Shown here: positions 33,405 to 41,887 of the stretch, piece by piece
Layout of the letters: each line of letters opens with the position of its first letter
How positions within the stretch are numbered: position 1 is the first letter of the stretch
Assembly (NCBI RefSeq): GCF_028882275.1
Contig: NZ_JARBUT010000001.1
Coordinates: 806,001 to 870,000 of the forward strand
From: Nocardiopsis sp. N85
Lineage (GTDB): Bacteria > Actinomycetota > Actinomycetes > Streptosporangiales > Streptosporangiaceae
DNA: 64,000 bases
Reading direction: 5' to 3'
The notes under the pieces: generated by a model
The model's database searches: none
The model's input: the letters and a program-made list of their open reading frames with translations, nothing else
What the model was told of the DNA's origin: nothing
Made by a program: the position numbers and the translations under genes

Positions 33405-33602
33405 ATGCACACGGTGAGCCCGCATCGATCGCGCTATCCCGACCCGGTACCCGAGCGGCCCATGCCCCCGGACCCGTTTCCGCCCGTCCCCGCGCCCCCG
33501 CCCGGACCGCCTCGGCCGGGGCCGGATCCCGAGCCTCCGGGTCCCGGTCCCCTCCCCGAGCCGCCCGGCCCCGAGCCCGAGCCCGAACCCGCGCCGGTCT
33601 GA
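33405..33602 (+). CDS. Proline-rich small hypothetical protein
   Basis: A 65-residue frame starting ATG 33405 with GGAGAAG 5 bp upstream. After MHTVSPHRSRYPDPVPERP it becomes a Pro/Gly/Glu repeat region (PPGPPRPGPDPEPPGPGP) ending in PEPEPAPV. The ribosome site and codon use favour a real gene, but such composition also arises by chance in GC-rich DNA. No domain, no signal peptide. Confidence 0.4.
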   Translation: MHTVSPHRSRYPDPVPERPMPPDPFPPVPAPPPGPPRPGPDPEPPGPGPLPEPPGPEPEPEPAPV

Positions 33603-33715
33603 CCCGCGCCGGGGCGTCCGCGAGCGCGCCCCGGCCGCCCCGGTGCCCCGTCGGTGGTGCGGGAGCGCCCGCCGGGGCGGGTGCCATCTGCGGTGAATTC
33701 GTTCGGTAAGGGGGA

Positions 33716-33744
33716 TTGACCCGAACGTGACGGCGTTCTAGGTT
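33716..33744 (+). promoter_or_regulatory. Sigma-70-type promoter of the GH5 gene
   Basis: TTGACC (33716-33721) and TAGGTT (33739-33744) are separated by exactly 17 bp, the best HrdB-type promoter I see in the window. Transcription would start near 33751, leaving a 5' leader of about 75 bp that contains the inverted repeat GGAACAGGAAGGATTCC. No CebR box is present here. Confidence 0.6.
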
Positions 33745-33826
33745 TCCGGAACAGGAAGGATTCCTTCTGGTTCGGTGCGGCCCCGGCCCCGGTCGCATCG
33801 GGCCGCCATCCCCGCCGGAGGACGCC

Positions 33827-34912
33827 GTGCCCCACCATGCCCATGCCCCGAGTCCCCAGGCCGGCCGCACGGCCAAGGCCGCGATCCTGCTCCTCGGCCT
33901 GGCCCTCACCGCGGCCGTCATGAGCGTCGCGCGCGGCCCCGCCGCCACCGACCTCACCGCCGCCGCGGACCCCGCCCCCGCCGCCGCGACCCCCGTCGGA
34001 GAGCACGGACGACTCCAGGTGTGCGGTCTCAAGCTCTGCGACGAGGACGGCCGGCGGGTCCGGCTCACCGGCATGAGCTCCCACGGCCTGCAATGGTTCG
34101 ACCACTGCCTCACCGACTCCTCCCTGGACACCCTGGCCTACGACTGGCAGGCCGACGTCCTGCGCGTGTCGATGTACATCCAGGAGGGCGGCTACGAGAC
34201 CGACCCGCGCCGGTTCACCGACCGGGTCCACGAACTCATCGAAGAGGCCACCGAACGCGGCATGTACGTCATCGTCGACTGGCACATGCTCAGCCCGGGA
34301 GACCCGAACCACAACCTCGACCGGGCCCGCACCTTCTTCGCCGAGATCGCCGACGCGCACGCCGACAAGGACAACGTCCTCTACGAGATCGCCAACGAGC
34401 CCAGCGGCGTGCCCTGGTCCTCCATCAAGGGCTACGCCGAACAGGTCATCCCGGTGATCCGGGCCGAGGACCCCGAGGCGGTCGTGCTGGTCGGCACCCG
34501 CGGCTGGTCCTCCCTGGGGTTGTCGGAGGGCTCCGACCACACCGAGATCACCGCGGACCCGGTCGACGCCGACAACATCATGTACGTCTTCCACTTCTAC
34601 GCGGCCTCGCACACCTCCTTCCACCGGGAGGGCTTCCGGTCCGCCGCGCGGGAGCTGCCGCTGTTCGTCACCGAGTTCGGCACCCAGGAGTACACCGGCG
34701 ACGGCCCCGACGACTTCGCCTCCGCCCAGGCCTACCTCGACCTCATGGAGGAGGAGGGGATCAGCTGGGTCAACTGGAACTTCTCCGACGACTTCCGCTC
34801 CGGCGCGGTCTTTCGGACCGGCTCGTGCGACGCCGGATCCTGGAACGCGCTCAAGCCCGCGGGGGAGTGGATCCGGGACCGCATCCGCGAGAGCGGTACC
34901 TCCGCCGCCTGA
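33827..34912 (+). CDS. Secreted GH5 endoglucanase-like hydrolase
   Basis: A 361-residue exported glycoside hydrolase. A basic N-region and hydrophobic core (AILLLGLALTAAVMSVARG) form the signal peptide, followed by an Ala/Pro/Thr-rich linker. The GH5 barrel begins near 60 with LQVCGLKLCDEDG and GMSSHGLQWF; the acid/base is Glu191 in YEIANEPSG and the nucleophile Glu283 in FVTEFGTQEYT, both retained. No cellulose-binding domain is attached. It should cut internal beta-1,4-glucan bonds outside the cell. GTG 33827 has GGAGGAC upstream; a good promoter and a strong terminator make it monocistronic. Confidence 0.92.
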   Translation: MPHHAHAPSPQAGRTAKAAILLLGLALTAAVMSVARGPAATDLTAAADPAPAAATPVGEHGRLQVCGLKLCDEDGRRVRLTGMSSHGLQWFDHCLTDSSLDTLAYDWQADVLRVSMYIQEGGYETDPRRFTDRVHELIEEATERGMYVIVDWHMLSPGDPNHNLDRARTFFAEIADAHADKDNVLYEIANEPSGVPWSSIKGYAEQVIPVIRAEDPEAVVLVGTRGWSSLGLSEGSDHTEITADPVDADNIMYVFHFYAASHTSFHREGFRSAARELPLFVTEFGTQEYTGDGPDDFASAQAYLDLMEEEGISWVNWNFSDDFRSGAVFRTGSCDAGSWNALKPAGEWIRDRIRESGTSAA

Positions 34913-34928
34913 CCACGGACCCCGGGAA

Positions 34929-34969
34929 CGAGGACGGGGCGCGCCCACCACGGGCGCGCCCCGTCCTCG
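34929..34969 (+). terminator. Terminator of the GH5 gene
   Basis: A perfect 18-bp stem (CGAGGACGGGGCGCGCCC) with loop ACCAC begins 17 bp after the stop. Confidence 0.85.
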
Positions 34970-35337
34970 TCGTCCCCGCCCCTTCCCGGTACGGAGCGTC
35001 CCGGGACTCGGACGGGGTCGCCCGCGTGCCCCCGGCGGTCCGGCCCCGGCGGCGGTCGTGGCACCGGGCCGCGCCCCGTCCCGGGTGCTCGGGGGCCGGC
35101 CGTCGTGGGCCTCGGTCGGCGGGGCGGCGGAGTCGGCGTCCGGCACCAGGGAACCGACCGGGAGCAGATCCGCCGGCCGCTCCGGATTCCGGGCGTCGGT
35201 CGGCGCCGAGGCGACCGACGGGCGGTCGGCCAGGCCGGCGGCGCACCGCCTCGGGGGGTGGTGCCGCCCGAGCGCACCGCCCTCCAGGAGCACGTCGCCC
35301 CGGCCGATGGCCGGTGCGAACCGGGAGGGGATCCGGG
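34970..35337. other. Gap of 368 bp with possible decayed coding on the reverse strand
   Basis: No start with ribosome site is found. On the reverse strand a long open frame (reading LADRPSVASAPTDARNPERP in its middle) has gene-like third-position G/C but no domain and no defined ends, so it may be a relic gene between xylB and the GH5 gene or simply composition bias. Confidence 0.35.
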
Positions 35338-36723
35338 TCAGACGCCGTGGGCCGCCCGGCGGGTCTCGGCGTAGCGTTCGCGCACGTGCGGGGCGGGCAC
35401 CGGGGCGGCCCGCACCTCCGTCCCGCTCACCCCCCACGTCGGCGGCTCGGCGGTGCCCGCCAGCGCCCAGGCCGCCTGGCGGGCGGCGCCGAGCGCCACG
35501 TACTCGGCGGGCGGCGGTACCACCAAGGGCACGTCCAGCACGGTCGTCGCGACCGCCCGCACCGCCGCCGACCGGGCCGCGCCCCCGACCAGTAGCACCC
35601 GGCGCACCGGCACACCGTGGTCGGTCAGCGCCGACAGCCCGTCGGCCAGCCCGCACAGCATCCCCTCCACGGCCGCCCGCGCCAGGTTCGCCGGCGTCAT
35701 GTTCTCCCGCCGCAGTCCGTGCAGCGAACCGGTCGCGGTGGGCAGCGCCGGGGTGCGCTCACCGTCCAGGTAGGGCAGCATCACCAGCCCGTCCGCACCC
35801 GGCTCCGCCGTCAACGCGAGCGCGTCCAGCCCGGCCAGGTCGGTGTCCAGCATCGCGGCGGTCGCCGTCAGCACCCGGGCGGCGTTCAACGTGCACACGA
35901 GCGGCAGGTACCGCCCGGTGGCGTCGGCGAACCCGCACACGATCCCCGACGCGTCGCGCACCGGGGTGTCGCTCACTGCGAACACCGTGCCGCTGGTGCC
36001 CAGCGAGAGCACCGCGTCGCCCGGCCGCAGCCCCAGGCCCAGGGCCGCGCCCATGTTGTCCCCGGTGCCCGGCGCGATCGCCGCGCCCTCCCGGGTGCGC
36101 CCCACGATCTCGGCCGGGGCGGCCACCCGGGGCGTGCGCGGTTCCCGTCCGAACGCCCGCTTCAGCAGGTCCGTGCGGTACTCCCCGCCGCTCGCCGACC
36201 AGTACCCGGTACCGGAGGCGTCGCCCCGGTCGGTGACCGGCCCGTCCTCGCCGCCGGCCAGCCGCCAGGTGAGCCAGTCGTGGGGCAGCATCACCCCGGT
36301 GACCCGGGCCGCCGTCTCCGGTTCGTGCTCGGCGAACCAGCGCAGCTTGGACACCGTCAGCGAGGCGCCGGGGACGTTGTCCACGGCCTCCGCCCAGGCC
36401 CCGGCCCCGCCCAGTTCCGCGATGAGGTCGTTCGCCGCGTCGGCCGAGCGGGTGTCGTTCCACAGCAGCGCCTCGCGCACCACCGCGCCGTCGTCGTCCA
36501 CGGCGACCATGCCGTGCTGCTGTCCGGCGACGGCGATCGCCGCCACCCCGTCGAGCAGCCCCGAGGAGGCCTCCTCCAGCGCCGCCCACCAGGCGCGCGG
36601 GTGGACCTCGGTGCCGTCGGGGTGGGGCGCGCGGGCCTCGCGCACCACGCTCCCGTCGTCGGCGTCACAGACGACGATCTTGCAGGACTGGGTCGAACTG
36701 TCGATTCCGGCCACGAGGGGCAT
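35338..36723 (-). CDS. xylB: Xylulokinase
   Basis: A 461-residue FGGY-family sugar kinase. [15 protein letters not shown] at residues 4-18 is the phosphate-1 loop, [12 protein letters not shown] near 65 and WNDTRS near 88 are specific to xylulokinases, the catalytic Asp is in [13 protein letters not shown], and the C-terminal [13 protein letters not shown] is the FGGY adenosine site. It phosphorylates D-xylulose to enter the pentose phosphate pathway. ATG 36723 begins just after repeated TTAGTC boxes. No xylose isomerase or transporter lies beside it within the window. It fits the plant-polysaccharide lifestyle indicated by the secreted hydrolases. Confidence 0.93.
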   Translation of the reverse strand: MPLVAGIDSSTQSCKIVVCDADDGSVVREARAPHPDGTEVHPRAWWAALEEASSGLLDGVAAIAVAGQQHGMVAVDDDGAVVREALLWNDTRSADAANDLIAELGGAGAWAEAVDNVPGASLTVSKLRWFAEHEPETAARVTGVMLPHDWLTWRLAGGEDGPVTDRGDASGTGYWSASGGEYRTDLLKRAFGREPRTPRVAAPAEIVGRTREGAAIAPGTGDNMGAALGLGLRPGDAVLSLGTSGTVFAVSDTPVRDASGIVCGFADATGRYLPLVCTLNAARVLTATAAMLDTDLAGLDALALTAEPGADGLVMLPYLDGERTPALPTATGSLHGLRRENMTPANLARAAVEGMLCGLADGLSALTDHGVPVRRVLLVGGAARSAAVRAVATTVLDVPLVVPPPAEYVALGAARQAAWALAGTAEPPTWGVSGTEVRAAPVPAPHVRERYAETRRAAHGV

Positions 36724-36746
36724 CGGTGTACTCCACGGTGAGGGGA

Positions 36747-36774
36747 TTAGTCGAGGTCCCCAACGAACTTAGTC
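36747..36774. promoter_or_regulatory. Direct repeat upstream of xylB
   Basis: TTAGTC occurs at 36747-36752 and 36769-36774, 22 bp apart (two helical turns), just upstream of the xylB start. On the xylB strand this is GACTAA in tandem with an ACTAAGTTCG extension, similar in kind to sites of ROK-family XylR repressors; the similarity is loose. Confidence 0.3.
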
Positions 36775-36944
36775 CGCGTCGCCCGTTCTGTCACGGGCTC
36801 CGGGCGGGGTCGGTCGCCGGCGGCCTCGATGGGGGGCACGGTGGCGGGTCCCCGGTCGGCCCACGGGGGATGTGGCGTGTGCGACCCCCGGGGTCCGGGG
36901 CATCTACCCACTAAACATGTAGGGAATATGGTTTACTCTGATGC

Positions 36945-37016
36945 ATGACAGTCGGCACCTCGGCACGCCTCCCGGTCCGGCGGAGAACGTTCACCTTCGA
37001 CGAGCGCTGTCGGTGA
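36945..37016 (+). CDS. Leader peptide with near-terminal Cys (putative attenuator uORF)
   Basis: A 23-codon ORF, starting MTVGTSARLPVRRRTF and ending DERCR before TGA, lies 67 bp upstream of the cysteine dioxygenase gene. Actinobacteria commonly place short leader peptides with an Arg-rich centre and Cys codons near the end before sulfur genes, where ribosome stalling at Cys codons senses cysteine supply (family knowledge). Codon use is gene-like. ATG 36941 is a second, out-of-frame start 4 bp earlier. A 4-bp CTAC/GTAG dyad at 36904-36922 lies in front. Confidence 0.6.
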   Translation: MTVGTSARLPVRRRTFTFDERCR

Positions 37017-37083
37017 GCGACCGGCCGGACGCCGGTCGCACCCCGCCACGTCCCGGACCACCACGGCAGCGAAGAAGAAGACC

Positions 37084-37620
37084 ATGACCGTCGACGCCAC
37101 CGTCACCACCGCCCCGACCCCGCTCACCCCGGACCGCCTGGCCGCACTGGCCGCAGAGGTGGCCGAAGAGGTCCGCCAGGGGCTCCACGAGATCCACTTC
37201 GACGCGGAGGACCGCTGGTCGGTGCGCCTGCACGCCGACGACCACACCGACGTCTGGCTCATCTCCTGGACCCCCGAGCAGTCGACGCGCCTGCACGACC
37301 ACGCGGGCTCCCTGGGCTCGCTCACCGTCGTCACCGGTGAACTCGTCGAGCGTTACTGGGCCGGCGAACTGCGCGAGCGCACCCTGGCCGACGGCGAGGG
37401 CGGTCGCTTCCCGCTCGGCCACGTCCACGACGTCGTCAACGCCTCCGACGCGCCCGCCGTCAGCGTGCACGCCTACTCCCCGCCGCTGACCGCCATGCAC
37501 TACTACGAGGTCGGCGGCGACGGCGCGCTGCGCCGTACCGGCAGCGTCCTCACCACCGACCCCGAGCCGGACGTCCCCACCCTGGACGACGTGCCGACCC
37601 GCGAGGAGGTCGGCCGATGA
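37084..37620 (+). CDS. Cysteine dioxygenase, type I
   Basis: A 178-residue cupin that oxidises cysteine to cysteine sulfinate with O2 and Fe(II). The iron triad is His71 and His73 (RLHDHAGSLG) and His113 (LGHVHDVVN); the downstream VSVHAYSPPL with Tyr and the HYYEV strand match the family. Length is normal for bacterial CDO. ATG 37084 follows an AAGAAGAAG tract. Its stop overlaps the rhodanese start by ATGA, so the two are coupled: one produces oxidised sulfur, the other handles sulfane sulfur. A Cys leader peptide precedes it. Confidence 0.92.
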   Translation: MTVDATVTTAPTPLTPDRLAALAAEVAEEVRQGLHEIHFDAEDRWSVRLHADDHTDVWLISWTPEQSTRLHDHAGSLGSLTVVTGELVERYWAGELRERTLADGEGGRFPLGHVHDVVNASDAPAVSVHAYSPPLTAMHYYEVGGDGALRRTGSVLTTDPEPDVPTLDDVPTREEVGR

Positions 37621-38003
37621 GCGCCATCGAACGCCTCCTCGGCAGCAGGCGCGCCCGCCTGGAGCGGCTCTCGCCCACCGAGGCGCTGGCCGCCCGGGAG
37701 AACGGCGCCCTGCTCGTGGACACCCGACCCGTGGTCGACCGGATGGCCGAGGGGGAGATCCCCGGAGCCCTGGTCATCGACCGCAACGTCCTGGAATGGC
37801 GACTGGACCCCACCAGTCCGGACCGGGTCCCCGAGGCCGACTCCGTCGACCTGCGCATCGTGCTGTTCTGCAACGAGGGATACGCCTCCAGCCTGGCCGC
37901 CGTCCAGCTCCAGGAGCTGGGCCTGAGCCGGGCCACCGACCTCATCGGCGGTTTCCGGGCCTGGCGGGCCCAGGGGCTCCCGGTCGTCGACTCCCGGGGC
38001 TGA
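37617..38003 (+). CDS. Rhodanese-like sulfurtransferase
   Basis: A 128-residue single rhodanese domain. The N-terminal LLVDTRPVVDRMAEGEIPGA is the CH2A-like segment, and the active-site loop is CNEGYAS with Cys near residue 84, followed by LIGGFRAWRAQGLPV. It would transfer or oxidise sulfane sulfur. It is translationally coupled to cysteine dioxygenase, a pair common in actinobacteria. The next gene starts 304 bp later, so it ends this transcription unit. Confidence 0.92.
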   Translation: MSAIERLLGSRRARLERLSPTEALAARENGALLVDTRPVVDRMAEGEIPGALVIDRNVLEWRLDPTSPDRVPEADSVDLRIVLFCNEGYASSLAAVQLQELGLSRATDLIGGFRAWRAQGLPVVDSRG

Positions 38004-38165
38004 CCTCTCCGGATCCCCCCGTGCGACGCCCCGGACCCGGGTCGCCCCGTTCTCCGCCACGGTCCCCGTCGCGGGTCGGCGCCGACGCGCGCCCGCGTGC
38101 GCGCCCTCCGGTCCGGCCCCGTGTGGCCGATGCCACGTGTCACGGGAACGGGAAAGGCGTATTTC

Positions 38166-38185
38166 CTACCAAGCAGGTTGGGTAG
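38166..38185. promoter_or_regulatory. CTACC/GGTAG dyad upstream of the MetQ-like gene
   Basis: CTACC (38166-38170) and GGTAG (38181-38185) form an inverted repeat with a 10-bp interarm, the only clear element in the 304-bp gap before the MetQ-like gene. I looked for a SAM riboswitch here and found no matching consensus. Confidence 0.4.
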
Positions 38186-38307
38186 TCTTTGGTCAGGTCA
38201 TCGGATGTCCTACCGGGCACGTCGATCCCTTCCGAGGCCCGGTGGGTCCCACCGGAGCCGAGGAGCCCCCCGCGATCCTCCACCCTCACGATCACGAAGG
38301 AGCACAC

Positions 38308-39177
38308 ATGCGCACGACCTCAGCCGTCATCGGTGCCGCCGCCGTCACCCTGGCGCTCACCGCCTGCGGCGCCCCCAGCGAGCAGCAGGCCGGGGGAGAG
38401 GGCGCGGGCGAGGTGCTGCGAGTGGGCGTCAGCCCCGTGCCGCACGGTGACATCCTCGCCTTCATCGACGAGAACCTCGCCGAGGAGGCCGGGCTGGAGC
38501 TGGAGATCGTGGAGATCTCCGACTACAACACCCCCAACACCCTGTTGGTCGAGGGCGAGCTGGACGCCAACTACTTCCAGCACCGCACCTACCTGAACGA
38601 GTGGGCGGCCAACGGCCCGGACGCCGACTTCGCGTACATCACCGACGTGCACATCGAGCGACTCGGCCTGTACTCCGAGAGCGTCGAGAACATCGCCGAC
38701 CTGCCCGAGGGCGCCGAGATCGCCGTCCCCAACGACCCGGCCAACCTCAACCGCGCCCTGGGGATCCTCCAGACCGAGGGCCTCATCGAGGTCGACCCGG
38801 AGGCCGGCGGGCTGGCCACCGAGAAGGACATCACCGACAACCCCAAGGACATCACCGTCACGCCGCTGGAGGCCGCGCAGCTGCCGCGCGCCATCGCCGA
38901 CGTCGACGCGGCCGTCGTCAACGGCAACTACGCCATCGAGGCCGACCTGCCGACGGAGAGCAACGTTCTGGCCTGGGAGCCCGAGGGCGACGACTACGTC
39001 GAGGCCTACGCCAACGGCCTGGTGGCCCTGGAGGAGAACGCCGACGACGAGCGGGTCCGACTGCTCGCCGAGCTGCTGCACGACGAGCGCGTCCTGGAGT
39101 TCGTCAAGGAGTCCTGGAAGGGCGTCGTCCTGGCCGTGGACGCCGACGGCGAGGTCATCGAGACCGCCGCGGAGTAG
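38308..39177 (+). CDS. MetQ/NlpA-family substrate-binding lipoprotein
   Basis: A 289-residue lipoprotein; the lipobox LTAC puts the lipidated Cys at residue 20. The mature protein has the NlpA pattern: LRVGVSPVPHGDILAFI, then LDANYFQHRTYLNEW (methionine-site Tyr/His/Gln residues), IAVPNDPANLNRAL and VVNGNYAIEA with the conserved Asn. Such proteins deliver methionine, or other sulfur amino acids, to a MetNI transporter. No metN or metI lies next to it, so it depends on components elsewhere. ATG 38308 has GAAGGAG 6 bp upstream. A GC-rich hairpin closes the unit. Confidence 0.9.
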   Translation: MRTTSAVIGAAAVTLALTACGAPSEQQAGGEGAGEVLRVGVSPVPHGDILAFIDENLAEEAGLELEIVEISDYNTPNTLLVEGELDANYFQHRTYLNEWAANGPDADFAYITDVHIERLGLYSESVENIADLPEGAEIAVPNDPANLNRALGILQTEGLIEVDPEAGGLATEKDITDNPKDITVTPLEAAQLPRAIADVDAAVVNGNYAIEADLPTESNVLAWEPEGDDYVEAYANGLVALEENADDERVRLLAELLHDERVLEFVKESWKGVVLAVDADGEVIETAAE

Positions 39178-39252
39178 TCACCGCGTCCAGGGGACTCCGC
39201 GCCACATCCGGCTCCGTCGTTCGGGGGCGCGCGGAACACACGCACACCGTGA

Positions 39253-39280
39253 GGGCGGTGGGGCCTCGGCCCCGCCGCCC
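39253..39280 (+). terminator. Terminator of the MetQ-like gene
   Basis: GGGCGGTGGGGCC pairs with GGCCCCGCCGCCC with one mismatch pair and a 2-nt apical gap, 75 bp after the stop. Confidence 0.65.
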
Positions 39281-39388
39281 TTCGGCGTCCCCCCGGTCCG
39301 TGCGGGGGCGCGGCCCGTGGCCTTCGGGGCTCCTCGCGCGCCCGGCGAGGGGCCGAACGGAAGGGATCCCCCGAACGCCCCGATTTAT

Positions 39389-39440
39389 GTGATCTGGATC
39401 ACTATTTGCCATATTCCCATAAATCCTACCTATTAAGTAT
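39389..39440. promoter_or_regulatory. CRP-like dyad and CTAC-TATTAA-GTA box upstream of binding protein 1
   Basis: GTGATCTGGATCAC (39389-39402) is a perfect 6-bp inverted repeat within TGTGA-N6-TCACT, the CRP/GlxR pattern. CTACCTATTAAGTAT (39426-39440) is an imperfect version of the palindrome found before the second binding-protein gene. The surrounding 60 bp are unusually A/T-rich, as expected of a promoter. Confidence 0.55.
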
Positions 39441-39490
39441 AGTTTTTCTGTCGCTCCGACCTCCCCCTGCATCGTGAAGAGGAACCCGAG

Positions 39491-40540
39491 ATGAGCAAAC
39501 GCACCGTGCTCCCCACCGTCGCCGTGGCCCTGACGCTGGGCCTGGTCGCGTGCGGGGGATCGGCGGGCGACGGCGGTGGAGCCGGCGATGGCGTCGACAC
39601 GCTGACCCTGGGCTACTTCCCGAACCTCACCCACGCCCCCGCCCTGGTGGGGGTGGAGAACGGGATCTTCGCCGAGGCCCTGGGCGACGTCGAACTCCGG
39701 ACCCAGACCTTCAACGCCGGACCGGACGCGATCAACGCCCTGTTCGCCGGTGAGGTCGACGCCACCTTCATCGGTCCCAGCCCGGCCGTCAACGGTTGGT
39801 CGCAGTCCGACGGGACCGCGCTGCGCATCATCGCCGGCTCGACCTCGGGCGGTGCCGGCCTGGTGGTCCGCGAGGGCATCGACGGCGTCGACGACCTGCC
39901 CGGCACCACACTCTCCACGCCCCAGCTCGGCAACACCCAGGACGTGGCGCTGCGCTGGTTCGCCCGGGAACAGGGCTGGGAGGTCGACACCGAGGGCGGT
40001 GGCGACCTGTCGGTCCTGCCGCAGGACAACGCCGAGATCATCGACGCCTTCCTGCTCGGCGAGATCGACGGCGCGTGGGTCCCCGAGCCCCACCTGAGCC
40101 GGTTGATCAAGGAGGGCGACGGTCGCCTTCTGGTGGACGAGGCCGACCTGTGGCCCGAGACCGGCGGCGAGTTCGTCACCACGCACCTCGTCGTCCGGGC
40201 CGAACTCCTGGAGGAGGACCCCGGGGCGGTCGAGGACCTGCTGCGCGGGCACATCGAGACGATCGACCGGATCAACGAGGACTCCGAGGAGGCCCAGGAG
40301 GTGGCCATCGCCCACCTGGAGGGGCTGACCGGAGGCCGACTCGACCCCGAGGTGGTCGCCTCGGCCTTCGAGAACGTGACGTTCACCGTCGACCCGATCT
40401 CCGGGTCCCTGCGCGGCGGCGCCGAGCACGCCGAGGCGGTCGGTCTGCTGGACCCGGTCGACCTGGAGGGCGTCTACGCGCTCGACCCGCTCAACGGACT
40501 GCTGGCCGAACGGGGGCGCGACGAGGTCGCCGGTTTCTGA
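39491..40540 (+). CDS. SsuA/NrtA-type ABC substrate-binding lipoprotein 1
   Basis: A 349-residue lipoprotein (lipobox LVAC, Cys21) followed by a Gly-rich linker. LTLGYFPNLTHAPALVGVEN and IGPSPAVNGW define the SsuA/TauA/NrtA group that binds sulfonates, taurine or related anions. It is about two-thirds identical by eye to the protein at 40837-41880 over the whole length, so it arose by duplication. It is separated from that gene by 296 bp and carries its own promoter elements. Probably it shares the single ATPase/permease pair downstream and widens substrate range. Confidence 0.9.
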   Translation: MSKRTVLPTVAVALTLGLVACGGSAGDGGGAGDGVDTLTLGYFPNLTHAPALVGVENGIFAEALGDVELRTQTFNAGPDAINALFAGEVDATFIGPSPAVNGWSQSDGTALRIIAGSTSGGAGLVVREGIDGVDDLPGTTLSTPQLGNTQDVALRWFAREQGWEVDTEGGGDLSVLPQDNAEIIDAFLLGEIDGAWVPEPHLSRLIKEGDGRLLVDEADLWPETGGEFVTTHLVVRAELLEEDPGAVEDLLRGHIETIDRINEDSEEAQEVAIAHLEGLTGGRLDPEVVASAFENVTFTVDPISGSLRGGAEHAEAVGLLDPVDLEGVYALDPLNGLLAERGRDEVAGF

Positions 40541-40598
40541 CCCCGGCGGGGCGGTCGGCGGGGTCCGGGTGATTCCGCCGACCGGCGCGCCGTGCGGG

Positions 40599-40793
40599 GT
40601 GACCTGGATCACCATCGGTGTCCGCGTGGGGCTCCGACGGGCCCCGAGGTGGGGATTCGCGGCCGTGCGACGTCCTGAACTGCGCTTTTCCCCACGGTGC
40701 CTCTCGGGGGTCGGTGAGGTGGGCCGGCCCCCGGGATCCCGCCGCCGACCCGGGGTGGCGCGCTGACTTTCACAAATCCTACTTATTAAGTAG
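40599..40793. promoter_or_regulatory. Matching elements upstream of binding protein 2
   Basis: GTGACCTGGATCAC (40599-40612) differs by one base from the dyad before the first copy. CTACTTATTAAGTAG (40779-40793) is a perfect 7-bp palindrome around a central T, in an AAATCCTACTTATTAAGTA context nearly identical to that of copy 1. The two elements are 24 bp apart in copy 1 but 167 bp apart here, so they have been kept independently. Confidence 0.55.
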
Positions 40794-40836
40794 AGTTTCC
40801 ATCGTCCTCAGACCGCGCTCGAAAGGGTCCCCTCCC

Positions 40837-41880
40837 ATGTGTGTGCCCTCCCCACCGAAGCGGATCGCCCCGGCGGCCCTGGTCCTGGGCCTGGCACTCG
40901 CCGTCACCGGGTGCGCCGCCGACGCGGCGGAGGACGACACGCTGACCCTGGGCTACTTCCCCAACCTCACCCACGCCCCCGCCCTGGTGGGGGTGGAGAA
41001 CGGGATCTTCGCCGAGGCCCTGGGCGACACCGCGTTCGACACCCGCACCTTCAACGGCGGCCCCGACGCGATCAACGCCCTGTTCTCCGGCGAGATCGAC
41101 GCCGCCTACCTGGGCCCCAGCCCCGCCGTCAACGGCTGGTTCCAGTCCGAGGGGCGGGCCCTGCACATCGTCGCCGGCGCCGCCACCCGCGGCACCGGGC
41201 TCGTGGTCCGGGACGACATCACCGCCGTCGAGGACCTGGTCGGCACCACCCTGGCCACCCCGCAACTCGGCGGTACCCAGGACGTGGCGCTGCGCTGGTT
41301 CGTCCGGGAACAGGGCTGGGAGGTCGACACCGCCGGCGGCGGAGACCTGTCCATCGTCCCCCAGGCCAACCCCGAGACCGTCGACGCCTTCGCGATCGGC
41401 GAGATCGACGGCGCCTGGGTCCCCGAGCCCTACCTCGGTCGCCTGCTGGCCGAGGACGACGCCCACCTGCTGGTCGACGAGGCCGACCTGTGGCCCGGCG
41501 GCGAGTTCGTCACCACCCACCTGGTCGTCTCCGCCGCCCTCCTGCGCGATCACCCCGAACGGGTCGAGGATCTGCTGCGCGGACACGTCGAAGCGGTCGA
41601 CCTGGTCGAGGCCGACCCGGACACCGCGCTGCGGTCCGTCTCCGCCCACCTGGAAACGCTCACCGGGGGCGCGCCCGACCCCGACCTCACCGCCGCGGGG
41701 CTCGACAACATCACGTTCACCGTCGATCCCGCCGCGCACTCACTGCTCGTCGGAGCCGACAGAGCCGAGGCCATCGGACTGCTCGAACCCGTCGACCTGA
41801 CCGGAATCTACGCCCTGGACCCGCTCAACGCCCTCCTCGCCGAGGACGGCCGCGAGCGCGTCGCCGGGCTGGAAGGGTAG
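40837..41880 (+). CDS. SsuA/NrtA-type ABC substrate-binding lipoprotein 2
   Basis: A 347-residue lipoprotein (lipobox VTGC, Cys26), paralog of 39491-40540; the stretch LTLGYFPNLTHAPALVGVEN is the same in both, also at DNA level. Divergence is concentrated in the signal peptide and C-terminal lobe (GLDNITFTVDPAAHSLL against AFENVTFTVDPISGSL). Start at ATG 40837; GTG 40843 is possible. Only 7 bp separate it from the ATPase gene, so this copy, not the first, heads the transporter operon. Ligand probably an alkanesulfonate or taurine (inference from neighbours). Confidence 0.9.
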   Translation: MCVPSPPKRIAPAALVLGLALAVTGCAADAAEDDTLTLGYFPNLTHAPALVGVENGIFAEALGDTAFDTRTFNGGPDAINALFSGEIDAAYLGPSPAVNGWFQSEGRALHIVAGAATRGTGLVVRDDITAVEDLVGTTLATPQLGGTQDVALRWFVREQGWEVDTAGGGDLSIVPQANPETVDAFAIGEIDGAWVPEPYLGRLLAEDDAHLLVDEADLWPGGEFVTTHLVVSAALLRDHPERVEDLLRGHVEAVDLVEADPDTALRSVSAHLETLTGGAPDPDLTAAGLDNITFTVDPAAHSLLVGADRAEAIGLLEPVDLTGIYALDPLNALLAEDGRERVAGLEG

Positions 41881-41887
41881 GGGCCCA

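Noticed and set aside
36741-36780. Firm assignment of a XylR operator
   Set aside because: The repeated TTAGTC boxes are only loosely like known ROK-type sites, so they are listed as a weak regulatory feature only.
38004-38307. SAM riboswitch before the MetQ-like gene
   Set aside because: The spacing and sulfur context invite it, but I found none of the conserved segments of S-box, SAM-II or SAM-IV elements, only a short CTACC/GGTAG dyad.
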